The translations under genes were made by a program, and so were the position numbers. Under the pieces are notes generated by a model. The model ran no database searches, had not been told where the DNA came from, and saw only the letters and a list, made by a program, of their open reading frames with translations. Below are positions 49,901 to 61,526 of a DNA stretch of 64,000 bases, in pieces; positions within the stretch are counted from its first letter, which is position 1, and each line of letters opens with the position of its first letter. The stretch comes from Zygnema circumcarinatum (lineage: Eukaryota > Streptophyta > Zygnematophyceae > Zygnematales > Zygnemataceae), in the NCBI GenBank assembly GCA_037447605.1, contig CM074814.1, forward strand, positions 1,977,345 to 2,041,344, read 5' to 3'.

Positions 49901-52125
49901 AGCAGGCCCTCAGACCCCCTGCCTTGCCTGGGAATATGGACCACAAAATACGAAAGCCTGTCAGAAGCTCATCAGGCTAAGGCATACTTACAGCAAAGGC
50001 AGCATTTCCTTAAAGAAAAGGGGGCATTCTCTTGGGAAAACGAGAAGGTCAAGAGAGCTGCTCTTCGACCAAGGTGGACACGAATGTATTGAGGAGTAGA
50101 CTAGGCTCCTGGCGCGTAGAAGATTAGGAATGGGAGACATGCCATGAATCTTGTGTATGTCTCGTGGGGTGGAGACAATGTGATGGCATAAGGTTGGTTA
50201 AAAGCGATGGATGAATAGCAGAGCCACCTGGCTACCTGCTTTTCCTTATAGCTATCAAGCGGTGTTATTGCCTGCTTTCATACTTGAAATCTGCATAGGC
50301 ACTCTTCAGTAGCCTGAACTTTCCCATGAAAGGGCCTGCTCACAAGGCCCACTTATACTAATGAGGGTTTAGAGCCAGTTCTACTAAAACGCACTAGGGT
50401 ACACAAGTTGGCCGCTTACAGAAGTTAAGAAGCTCACCAGGAGTCGCGCTGCCAGGGAAGGCTCCCTGTAGGAAGAAAACGAGGCCACCACATGTCACGC
50501 TGTGAAATGTCGTCCACAGACCTACAACTGCTTTTCCACCAATATCTGCATGCCACAAAAAAAACCAGGGCCTTCCCAAGTAAAGTAAAGATTCACATCG
50601 ATTTTAATGCCAAACACATTAATGATTAATTAGAAGTTTAACCTCATAGAAAATAGGAGCCTATGAGCTTCTCTCTCCTGACTGCATTACATTGGAATTA
50701 AGCCTTTCTTATGTAATTCCAAAGATTTCGAAGATGTGGTCTTATGCTCACATGAGGCTGACCGTAATAAAGCAGTTAGCCTATATAAGCCCGGAAAAAT
50801 GAATCTCTGAAAACCCAGGATAGGTTGAAAAACGAAAAAAAAAAAAAAAAAAAAAAAAAANNNNNNNNNNAAAAAAAAAAAAAAAAAAAAAAACAAGAAA
50901 AACGACACACCTTCCCAAGCACCGCATAACATGGAAGTGGCAACCACAACTAACGACAGCGGAAGCCACCCAAGCGCCATTGCTCCTGATGTTCCCATAT
51001 CAACTGGTCTATCCTTCCAAAGGTATTCACTCTCCCTTTGTGTGGGAACTTCCTCGCCGTTCTGCACGAGTTGTCTTTTATGAACTCCATTTCGCAATCC
51101 CTTTGCAGGGGCATAGTCGTTGCTAGAAAGAGTAATTTTCTCTTCCTGCTGCGAAGTTGTATGGGTTTGCTTTCTGTGCTGTAAGCGGTACGAGGTGGCA
51201 ATTGTAGAGCTCACCATACCAGCTCCGCAAGCAAGCACGACCCATAGATTGAGCCTCGTCAAGGTTCCTGTCACTGGCACGCCAAGATAAAACACATGAG
51301 AACATGCAAGTAGAGGTGTAACTCACGATGCTTGGACGTCTAACCTAAACAAGGCAAGTGGTTGTCGTCAACGATAGATAGTGAAGGCAGTCCCCATAAG
51401 TCTCCTAGATGGCTGTCTCATAAGAAGTGACATGCAAATGGACAACCCTAAGGTCATCAATATAAACAGCTTGTCTGAAAGATCCTCTAGATATGCCGAA
51501 CAATATTATCCAGGATAAGCTGAAAAGTTTTGTCGAAGTCTTCCACCACGCTCAGATAAAAAAAAATTGGATCAAACGACAGTTGGCCAACTTTTTACCC
51601 GAGTGATAATGGCCCACTCGATGCTCTTGCAGCAGTCGAGCCGCAAAGAGCAGCGACAGGGTTAGTACTCCCAAAGGCAGTCCTGGAGAAGCCCCCGATC
51701 TGTAGAACAACGCAAGATTTCCCATAGTCCCCGAGGAGGCACGCAATGAGAGACGAGGAACTTGAGCTTACAGGCTCGCCGAACTCCTTACTTTTAAATT
51801 CATCAAGATCATTTTCAACGATCCCCAAGTCTCCTGGTGCAATGTAGGTGCCAAAATCTGGCTATAATCCAATTACAACTTGCTTGATGCGAAGAGCTGT
51901 GTGGGAGACTGAGTTGAATTCAATTATTTCCGGTTCTCACCTAGCATGCGTCGCAAGCAGGGTCAAGGAAAGTCCGAGACCCTCCACAGCAAGAGCTGCG
52001 CCAGAAACAACCATGAGGGCTGATGCTTCCGCCCACAAGGTGCCGCCAGACGCACTGAGTAAAGCAAAGCTGAGCCATACTGTAACGCTTCCCAAAAGTA
52101 TTGTTTCAAGATTCTGACTGCGCAT
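46908..52125 (-). CDS. DOK1: Dolichol kinase, ER membrane
   Basis: CTP-dependent kinase making dolichyl phosphate for protein N-glycosylation; polytopic ER membrane enzyme. Exons, 5' to 3' on the minus strand: 52125-51941, 51699-51599, 51267-50911, 50545-50438, 49881-49811, 49685-49605, 49361-49156, 48802-48613, 48364-48299, 48083-47995, 47805-47691, 47367-47215, 47018-46908; 610 residues, phases consistent. Many hydrophobic segments; diagnostic blocks are VRKYYHLMAVAMFVPALL, LAFGVALAAFLLLEIVR, FMRAFIDSRD, LIVSHFSLLLGCALPLW, LAPFAGILSLGIGDTM and KTVEGTAAG, the last two forming the CTP-binding region, then LLEAFTTQLDNAFVPL. The start is the Met that gives the usual plant N-terminus; the frame stays open upstream to 52773. 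Exon 3 has two in-frame acceptors 6 nt apart. Intron 3 contains a 10-N gap in a poly-A run. Confidence 0.92.
47590..47686. repeat. GA-rich tract in dolichol kinase intron
   Basis: GAGGGAGGGCGAGGAG-type purine tract on the plus strand, i.e. homopyrimidine on the coding strand, directly after the donor at 47690. Confidence 0.75.
50836..50893. repeat. Poly-A run interrupted by an assembly gap
   Basis: A-run on both sides of ten Ns (50861-50870), inside dolichol kinase intron 3 (T-run on the coding strand). The true length is unknown. Confidence 0.95.
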
Positions 52126-52640
52126 GCTTGTTTGGAGGCGCGCCTGGGTATCCAGAGGCGCTTCAGAACTGTTAGGAACTCGGCTCACAGGAGCAGACCT
52201 AGCAGAACGAACGATCCCATACGCTGGGAGACGTTCACGATGGATGCCTGAACGAGGTTTGCGAACAAAAAGTGATCGATGAAGCACTTGCTTTAGACCA
52301 TTCCCTGATAAGTAAAAATGAATAGTGCAGGATGCCGGGTCATTTAAAAAACATTGATAGCTTGAATCCTGAATAGACATTCCGCGCGCTGCAGAACGAC
52401 CCGGGCAGCGCCATACTGCGTTGCATGAACACAGAGGCTTGTCGAATGCTCTTTCCGAACACGAAAAGCCTGAGAAAAGCCGGAAAACTTTTGCTGTAGC
52501 CGGCACGCTCTGCATGCGGTAACCATGTGCAGAGGCGACACGGCCTCTCCCGCCTCTCCTGTCCTGCCCTGTCCTGTCCTCCGGCTCCGCCAAGAGCGGC
52601 ACCCCGCCTCCAAAGCGGCGGTTGCACCAGGAAAGGAGGG

Positions 52641-52672
<32 letters not shown>

Positions 52673-52675
52673 CAG
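52641..52675. repeat. CCTG microsatellite
   Basis: Eight tandem CCTG units followed by CAGG; located in the dolichol kinase upstream region. Shorter CCTG runs occur upstream of RLCK (about 44995) and S6K (about 15225). Confidence 0.9.
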
Positions 52676-52881
52676 GAGGGAGCGCGGAGGAGACAGAGCA
52701 GGGTGGAAGGGCGAGGACGCGAAAGGGAGGGAAGCAGGGAGGGAGAGCCCCTCGGGAACCACGAGTGGAGCATCGACCAGTGCGTGGCGAGCCGCCATTG
52801 GACGGTGTCGCCTCAGTTGCGGGGACGCCGTTCCATGGTCACCGTTACACGACGCTCAAACTGGAAGGTGTCTCAGTTTCT

Positions 52882-52922
52882 GCCGTACGGTTTCGCGCCA
52901 TGTTGTACGAAACCGTACGGCA
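52882..52922. promoter_or_regulatory. CCGTACGG inverted repeat, dolichol kinase upstream region
   Basis: Perfect 15-bp inverted arms, TGCCGTACGGTTTCG and its complement, with a 12-base spacer that holds a third GTAC-containing site (GTACGA at 52905). Lies about 760-790 bp upstream of the chosen start codon. Confidence 0.5.
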
Positions 52923-52959
52923 CCTAATGGCGTCGAGCACATGCATGCAGAGTGCATCG

Positions 52960-53065
52960 GATGGGTGGGGTACATGCATGCATGAACGCATACATACATA
53001 CTATACATCCATGCATCCATGACATGCATGGGTGACATGTATGCATACATCCGCATATACAAAGT
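52960..53065. repeat. CATGCATG/CATACATA simple repeat
   Basis: Degenerate tetranucleotide repeat (CATG, CATA, CATC) over about 100 bases; explains the Met/His/Tyr-rich spurious frames. Confidence 0.8.
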
Positions 53066-53077
53066 CCTTCGCGATCT

Positions 53078-53222
53078 ATTTCTCGTGGTTTCCCATGCTG
53101 CTTTTGTCCGTGTACATTTGATGGCCTCGCCATCGTGAGATCAATGCCATTTTACTTCACCAAAGTGGATGTAAAGGAGAAGGAAGTGGCATTGATCGCA
53201 CGATGGCGAGGCCATCAAATGT
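53078..53222. mobile_element. Hairpin repeat, paired copy
   Basis: Inverted arms at about 53114-53150 and 53186-53222 share ACATTTGATGGCCTCGCCAT-CGTG-GATCAATGCCA with one or two mismatches around a 35-bp loop. The left arm with its flank (53078-53150) is repeated at 14384-14457, and a piece at 5190-5219. Probably a MITE or short foldback element. Confidence 0.65.
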
Positions 53223-53711
53223 AAGTAAATGCACATGGTGGTCATATGAGTCACGACAATGAGCATTGAGGAAGGTGATTGATTGGTCGGCGTTACTTGG
53301 GTATAACGTATTCACATATTGCAAACAACCTTGACCACGAACCATCGTCAAGAGTCCCACTAATCAATCAGTATCAACCCATGACATTGGCACTCCACAG
53401 CCAACACCCCAAGCAAAGGTTGTGTTTCATCCAGTCAATGTAGGCTTCTCTTTCCAATTAAATCGTAACAATCCCAGACCACCCAGTCACCACAAATTCA
53501 GCTGAATAGTCAAAAGCAGACCGGAGGGTCTAAGCACCTTTCGGTATACATCAATGTCAGCCCTAAACCTGTCAACCATCAAAACTAGACTTTTGCCGCC
53601 TATCATCTACGCCCGTGACTTACCATCCGCCCCCACTATGTCATCCATCCAAAACTAATGGCATCATATAGAGCCACCAAACAAAAACTAGTGGTTTCTG
53701 CAACTAGTGAT

Positions 53712-56700
53712 TTAAAACCGGTCTCCCACTCGCAAGAAGTAGTACCATGCGCCCACATTGCAATCCCTCACACACTCTGCACGCACCTGACTGAGCTTCA
53801 CTCCCGCCCCAATGGACCCCCCGTGGCCCTCCCTCCCAAAAAAGTGTGTAGGGTTGCCCCTAACTTCCGTAGAACCTCCCAGATCCGTGCCATACTCTCC
53901 AAAAACATAAGCGTATGTGCTGCGAACTGGAATTCTCAGCTCAGAAGTTAGCTGCAATCAACACCCCCCCCCCATGAGTCGGCAACAGCAAAACGGTTAT
54001 AGGGCACCAATCCTATTTCTTCCCTTCTAACGATCTATAAAGCCAAGGGACACGTCCAACATGCACCCAAGACTCTACCGCCTGCTGTCCCCTTTCTCGG
54101 GTACATCTACAAGTGCACTAAATGCCTCGAACAGTGCATCACAAACGACAACTTTTAGGAAGATATTTGCTTTTGTGAATTTTTAGAGCACAGGGCATAA
54201 AACATAGCGCATAGGAGAATCACCACAGTGCCGAACCCTCCTGCAAAATTGCAGACTCACCTCAAGAATGCGACGAGAGGCTCCAAGCTCTCCCATGTTG
54301 TATCCACGAACTGAGTACGGCCCGCCGAGAGTGAAGGCCTCATATGTGGGGAGATCACCCACGCAGCCTCCGTAGCGGCCATGGAGCACCGCTATCCATG
54401 GAGGCTCATCCTGCTTGTCCAGCTTCTCCTCTGTCAACTGAATGAACCTCGTCATGCTCAGTTGATGACGATTGAAGAGCAGAAACTTTGTGCCAACCCC
54501 AATGCCTTGGTCGACCTGAGAGCCCCATCCCCCAGGAAAGCAAAGTAATTTAGAAGGAAGGATATTCGGACAAGGAAGTTATGCTTCTCAGCAATCGCAA
54601 TCAGCACTTCACAGATGATTATAAACGAGTGACCAAACGGACTTCATGCCTTACATCACCAAGGACTTCATTAGATGATAAGCAACCACGCGACCCACAA
54701 CCATACACTTAAACGCACAAAAACTAGCCAGATCATTTTCTCAAATCAATAACCGTGACGGACTCTCCAGCACAAGTCAGCTGCGATATGCCACTTCAAT
54801 GTCAAATGCCAAAGCTTTTTTGCCGTCCCATTCCTCACCTGAAATATGTCGCGGGAGCCCACCAACGCACCATTAACAAAGCTTGTGTTATCCCGCGTCA
54901 AATTGGCCTGCAGAAACGCAACTCTGTCGATGCCTGTGTCGCCATGGGTGGTGGGTGTGCCTCCAGCTGAGACAGTGCCATTTGGCAGCATCTTGACCGC
55001 TTGTGTGCACAGGGCTGTGTTCTCATCGCGGGTTGCAACCTCCTCTACAACGAGCCCATATGTGAGCTTGCTCTGGGGAGTATAGTTCTGCAGGGCCAAT
55101 TAAGAGTCACAAAGTCAGTAGGGCTCCTTTTGCAGGGCCTTCAGAACACATCCACAAGCTATAGAAATGATGACCTGGGATTGCCCGAGTTCAATGCAAC
55201 CTTTTGCTTCAGTTAACGCCATACGTTTTAAGGCAGATACGAACGTCAATGGCGCAGTTGTTGACCGGACACGTCATATGACCTTCATAATTTCATAGGG
55301 CATTTGCTCTATTTGGAGTTCGCCTCAAAACTTGAAACCATTCTGTAACTGCGCAATCCTAAGAACCCAAATATGAAAAACCAAATATTCAATCGAACTC
55401 CCACCTCGCTAACAGTTGCCTTTAAGCCGGCCCTGTCCACCCATACAAGAGGTACATCCTCTGAATGGGGTCCTCCCACAAACACGGCTGCCTGCTTGCG
55501 GTTATTGAAAATGGATATGTTGCCAACACGACTGCGAGGATCCTCGATTCCATCCAAATAGGGATGGCGGTACTCCAGCCTGAAGTCCAAATCCTCCTGC
55601 AGGAAAAGCAGATTGTCAAAGTGTTGCTTGTCTTCAAGAAAATCACATGTCTAAATACATGCAACTATCAAGCGACTTTTCCTCTCCCTCCCTTTTGGAG
55701 CTGAACCAATCTATCATCACAGGGACAGCTTTCATAGACATTGGCAGCAGGACGAAGAGTTCAGCCATGCTCAAGGGCGCAATTCCAAAATGAAAAGCAT
55801 TCCAACAAATGCTATTTGGTCATCACGGGATCGGTACTGCACATTTCTTGACTGACAGAAAAACTCATCTACTGTAGAGACCACATAACGTATCTATTAA
55901 AATTTGCATCATAAGATAAGGGGCGCCCCAATACCTGCGGGTTGAGCAAATTGCTGCTGGCAACACTGCCAATTATGGATCGGTTGAGGCCTCCCAAGTT
56001 TCGATGTTCAAACGCTACTGTGCCTCCCGGCATGACACTCACCTGCATGGCCAATGTAATGGATAAGATAAACGAGACATACGGACAAGAAAAAAGGAAG
56101 AAGAAGGAGGGGGCAAACGTTTTCTACACTTAGAGATTAAAACCCTAATCCATACGCTGGAGGATCTGCACGTCCACAAGCATTCAAGATATCGTGAACG
56201 ACTTGAAACAAAAAATGCAGAACATTACCACTGTGGGCTTTCCAGTGTCTCCAGGTGCGATACTCCATTCGGTTGTCAATTCTGCTGTCTTAGGTTCAAG
56301 CTCTTTCAGCTTCACCTCGACAATAATACCACCTTCTAGATCTTCATCCGGCCGGGGTATCACTTCTATGTTGGCGAAAAGGTTCAAGGAGTGAATCCTT
56401 TGCAACGCCTTTCTGCCTGCATGGATGTTGAAGATCATTCCTGACTTTAGCTGCAGCCCAATCCCAGCCCATGGAAACAACTAGGTTAATATTGTTCCAC
56501 GTAAAAGGGTTCTGATCTGATTGATCTGGATGACGAATTAACAAAAAAAACGCAACAAATGGTGCTTCATCCAAATCCGAACTCTCTGGGCGCCCTCAAA
56601 CAAAAAGATGAAACTGGGCATCAAGAATCATTGAGAAGCACAAACAAACGTCCCTGTGGACCTTCACCAAGAAAACAAAGCCCGACTGGACTGCTTACCT

Positions 56701-59700
56701 CCCATGGTAGCTCTCTTTGCACCACAGCCATGTTGGTGTGACCTTCCCCTCTCTCATTCATCCTATCCTGGAATATAATGTCTACTCCAGTTATGTCCCC
56801 CTCCACCACTTCACAAACCACCTCGTCTGTGTTCAAATTGCCAAAGTTCACAACCTGCACGTAACCAGGTCTCAGTGAGTTCAGCAGAAGCCACCATTAA
56901 GAATCAAAGGTCCACAGGGTCATTGTTGACAAGCAATTGATTTTAGGAGCCCAACTACTGCTGTTGCCTATGGCTGCCGAAACAAGAATACTCTGACTTA
57001 ACATCAGTTTTCACTAAGCCACAGTCACTTTGAATCTCGGTGCAACGACGTGGGTGCATGGTTAAATGAAAACCTTCACAATACTTTCTTCATAACAGGG
57101 GGCAAAGATTATTATGCCTGCTTGACTGCAGTCACTAACGCAAAGTCAGCTACCTCTTTGCAATGCACTTAAAAGCAACACAACATAACCTAACAGTTAT
57201 AGAATCAGCGACGCTTTCCTCCACATTCCTCAATGCGTGCATGGAAACAAACAATAGTTGCCGTCTCTGCAGTCTGAGAAGATAGAGGGCACCGCTGAGG
57301 AGTTTAAAGCATTGTAACATCATCCTGCTTGCTAATGGACAAGGCCGTTAGCTCACCTGTGCACACACGTATCCCTTGTCTGAATACCATTTCTGAATCT
57401 TGTCACGGATTTTTTGGAGCATTCGAGCCGTTAGCATGGGCTCCATGGAGACATACTGGCTCAGCTCCCTCTCAATCCTGTCAGGAAGAAGCGTTGGCCT
57501 TGCAGCACTCAACTTCTTTGAATAAAGTTGTTCCAACTTCTGAGGATCCATTGTAGGTTGCTCTGCCTCTGCGGGTATAAGTCCAACATTGACAACCTTC
57601 ACCCTCACTGCAGGGTTCCATTGGCTCTCTTGAAATTTCACTTCCACCTGCAGTGACATTGCAACGTGCATTGCCTTTATTGAGTGAGTTACAGCTTAAG
57701 TTACACAGCTTACCAGCAGTCTTTTGTATCTATACTCCGGCTAGGACTCAAATTTTTATGTTGAAATTATCCAGGCTATCCTTCTAATGATACAAAACAG
57801 TACATGAATTTTCCAAAAGCCTCATAGAAAAATAAACTCACCCTGAGGGAACCATTTGGCAGGGCAATGCCATCCATTGTGACCTCCTGAAACATGCCAG
57901 AGTTAGAAAGAGCCGATAGCTCTCCTTCCAGTTGACTCCGGGTAAACACCCCTCCTTTGCGCACAGCTGCTATAAGGTCCCAGAAAGCATCATTCTTGGG
58001 TACAGGGCGACCATTTCGAGAATCGACCATTTCCAACTCGTCAATTTTATAACGTTTTGTTGGACTTAGCTTGCTTACAGGCACCCGTGTCCCAACCTGC
58101 AACACGAGGAGGGACAACCTCAGGAACAATACAGTAGCACACATGGAACTCTGAAAATTGCTGTATCCTCAGAACTCAGCTCAGGTCCACTAAAAAGTGA
58201 ACAACGACTTAGCATGTTTCTGACGCAGTGTCAGAATCAAACAATGTATACGCATAAAGTACACAAGGTACGCGCATTTACCAAATAAATGCGTATACAA
58301 GTCAGTAAGATGTTTCAGAATCGGCTCAGAAGTCGGACTAAAGTAAAGTACCTTCAAAATCCCCATTGCCATCGTTAGGCGCCCTTACTAACTACCAGCA
58401 AATAAGCAGACGTCTTCATAAAGCGTTTCGCACCTCTGGCTGGGATGGAGCGACCCAACCAAATCTTATGCATTAAATCTGTAGCATGCACAATTCTATA
58501 GAACATCTTTGTCCATTCCTCCTAAGATACCTCCCAGTATATTTGAACTATCAAAAAGTAAACAAAAATAAATCCGTTTGTGCCGAAAACTTCGTACACT
58601 ATGTATGATGCGGATATCACTATTTTATGGCTTGAACCAGTTTGGGTTCAAGAATTATACAAATTTCAGTGTGCGGATAACTCAAGCTGCAGGCTCCTGA
58701 ACACGCTGGACGCTTTCTTGGCAGGCCGTGGATGTATGACGTCAAGAAGATTCAACACTTCAGACTTGCTATCTCCGCTCCCTTCGTATGGACTTCAGCA
58801 ATTTGGCTGTCCATGACCCTGTACCTTGTGTACCGTGAACAGAGGTGAGCTAGCAATGCAGAAACCTGTCGCTCACTACGGGCATCACTGTCCAACTTGC
58901 TCTGTGCTCCTACGAAAGTCGTCGACAGGTTGATTGAAGAACATGCACATTCACGTAAAAGGTCTGCCCCGCTAAGGAATTATTAGCTTAGCGCCACCTA
59001 TTATTGAAATATGCCAGCAAAGTCAACCCTATTTTCAGAATAATAAGGCTGAGAACATATAAGGTTCAACCGGTCTAAGCTTACCCGCATCCCATGAGCA
59101 TCAAAGGCCTCTGGAGGTGGCTCCTCTGCCTTCACCACGGGTTTCTTCTCAGCCTCCTCCTCGTCATCGTCGTCATCATCGTCATCGTCGTCATCATCAC
59201 TCTCAGCAGCAACAGCAACACCTCCTCTAAGCTTCCCGGAGCCATGATTCCTTCCAAAACCACCACCATCTCCACCACCATCTCCGCCGCCATTTCCAGA
59301 GCTTCCCCCAGAGCCGCCGCCAACCATCGACCAATTGTGATAAAGCCACTCGCTGCCAACGGCTGATGCTAAACCAGCGCCAACGAGTGCTGCCTTTCTC
59401 GCTATTTCACGAGGTCCGCTCCTAGAACCTCTTCTCCTACCCTTGCCATTCATGGTTGTGTTTGCCATGTTTTTCTCTGAACTTTCTGTCGGTCTGCTCG
59501 CCCGCACAGATCTTACGTTGTGATGAGGCTGAGAATATGATTGTCGACGGCCGCTTCTTTTATCTGTTGAAATCTCTGGGGCAACACGTACATGTCGAGA
59601 TGGCTGATGTCTGCAGAGGAAAACAAGCACAAGCGTATTATGCTGCGTGCTCGGCTCCAGTATGCACACCGCGCTATCACAGCAGAAGCTACAAAAGGCT

Positions 59701-60978
59701 GCACAAAATGCGTGTCCAAAATGGGTGTCCCAACACCAGAATATGCATGTATACGAATTCAGAAAAACAGTAGACAAAATTAATTGACAAAAGATAACAG
59801 CCTGAGCATCCGAGCAACATACTTCGTGCCTGCAAAATGACATCTACGTTCCTCCTAATGCCTCGAACTTATATGCGAACGAAGGTCAAAATTACACGAA
59901 AACAACGGATGCCTTTTTCAAGATGTCTTGGCCTACAAAAGATGAAATGGTCCAAAAGGAAATAAAACGCCTTCCATATAAACCTGCCTGAGAAGTCTTA
60001 TGCGGTCCAATAGTTGATGAAAAGGACGGAAGAGGCCAAAACTACCGAAAGAGAACATAAAAACGTTTGCTTTAAAGTGCCCATTGGCTTCAATTGTGAA
60101 TTTAACTGTGTATATACATTCAGCATTATTTGACTCAAAGCCGATGAACCATGAACCATTCAAATAACTAGCAAATTGCAGCAGGCTGCGTTGGTACCAA
60201 GCTGCGATAAGAAGCATAACTGACTAGTTTATCCAAATCCGCAACAACAGCTTTTCTGAGGTTGGGACTCTTACAATGCTTACATTTTCGACTCGAAATC
60301 TCAATGAAGCCTGCGGAATATCACCTCTAAGACTCAGAGAACGTGCTAATCCTGTTCGGGGAACGTCATTGTTGACACCAATACAGGCTCTATGTGAACA
60401 AAATCAGTGAAGCTGAATAATCGCCGGTGATGTTATAAACGTGCGACAGCTGGCAGGAACGAACTAGCTAACGTATTTGTAGGAGATGCTACGATGACAA
60501 AGATACGCTATCGTGTGCTATGTAAACGATGAGCTTCATGCTGAACGGCAAAACCGAAACAACGAAGTAAATCTGACTGACCTAAACTTGATACTATAAT
60601 CCAAAAAATGAGAAGCTCCAAAAAAAGGCGTCAAGACATTCAGCTGAGAACGACTCAGCTACATATATTCAATTCGCTAAGTGATCCAGCTTTCCCTTCC
60701 TTACTGTTCCATGCAATGAGCTGCAAGTAAGTCCGCGTAGCTGACATTCGACCCCCTTCCGCCGCCAAAAGGCGTCCCATACCCCTTCCCACATGCTCAC
60801 GTCTACGCATACATAACAGCTTTCCCCCCTCCTTCCCTCGCTGCACACTAAAAGATGAGCGACAGGGAAACCGGGAGAGGAGAACGGCAGCTCACCGTTC
60901 TGCGCGCTGCCTCCCTGAAAGCGTAGCCGCTACGCCAACTTCAGGAAGCAGCGCAACCGCTCCTGCTTCGACCGCCAT
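53712..60978 (-). CDS. TOC75: Toc75, chloroplast outer-envelope import channel
   Basis: Pore-forming Omp85 protein of the TOC complex. Exons, 5' to 3' on the minus strand: 60978-60896, 59610-59085, 58096-57842, 57647-57357, 56854-56699, 56450-56229, 56042-55935, 55596-55405, 55087-54839, 54515-54261, 53951-53712; 858 residues, phases consistent. Ser/Arg-rich plastid targeting region (1 to about 100), glycine-rich tract (125-147) followed by a run of twelve Asp (166-177), then POTRA domains (GGVFTRSQLEGELSALSNSGMF; QKWYSDKGYVCAQVVNFGNLNT; GMIFNIHAGRKALQRI) and the barrel: FEHRNLGGLNRS, WVDRAGLKA, FLQANLTRDNTSFVNG, LGGPYSVRGYNMGE, C-terminal RVGDRF. It is much closer to land-plant Toc75-III than the paralogue at 34678-40465. 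First exon (MAVEAGAVALLPEVG...) is the least certain part. Confidence 0.93.
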
Positions 60979-61070
60979 GGCGGGCGCAGAGTAGACTGCC
61001 CCGCGCGAGCAAGCGAGAGAGGAAGGGATGGGAGGGAGGGGGGCGGACGCAAAGCCCTGAAGGGGGTTCA

Positions 61071-61136
61071 AGCGCCGGCCGGCGCCTAGGGCCCAGTTAG
61101 CCGGCCGCCACTCGCCGGCCGGCGCCGGCTGGCAGA
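61071..61136. promoter_or_regulatory. GCCGGC palindrome cluster upstream of Toc75
   Basis: GCGCCGGCCGGCGCC, AGCCGGCCG and CGCCGGCCGGCGCCGGC within 65 bp, about 95-160 bp upstream of the first Toc75 codon. This gene lacks the GTAC cluster of its neighbours. Regulatory meaning is speculative. Confidence 0.3.
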
Positions 61137-61526
61137 AAAAGTTGTCGGCTCGTTAGCTAAGGCAGCGATCGGCGAATCCTGGCCGTCGGAAGCTGATAAG
61201 CTTTCTCATCGCATGGAATTTGTGAAATTTCGGTTTGGAAAATTTTACGTTTTCGGGCCCCGGGCCGCTTTTTGAGCCTTGCGTTGGGGCCTCCTTGAAG
61301 ACTTTACGTCTATGCTTACTTTTGAGTGGGAAGAAAGGCATCGCTGAGACAAATTTCCTAGCGCGTTTTTTAGGGTTTTTTTTTTTAAACACGGTAAGGG
61401 ATGTTTCCTTGTATGTGTAGCATCATACAACACTGAATGACACACTGTTCACATGTGGCATGGGTGACAGATACAGCTGATGTTGGGCTGATTTATTTAC
61501 ATGCTTCACTGTCTTAACAAGAGCTG

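Noticed and set aside
50836-50893. Poly-A tail of a retrogene or LINE in dolichol kinase intron 3
   Set aside because: No upstream retrotransposon sequence on either strand; the run is broken by an assembly gap and its length is unreliable.
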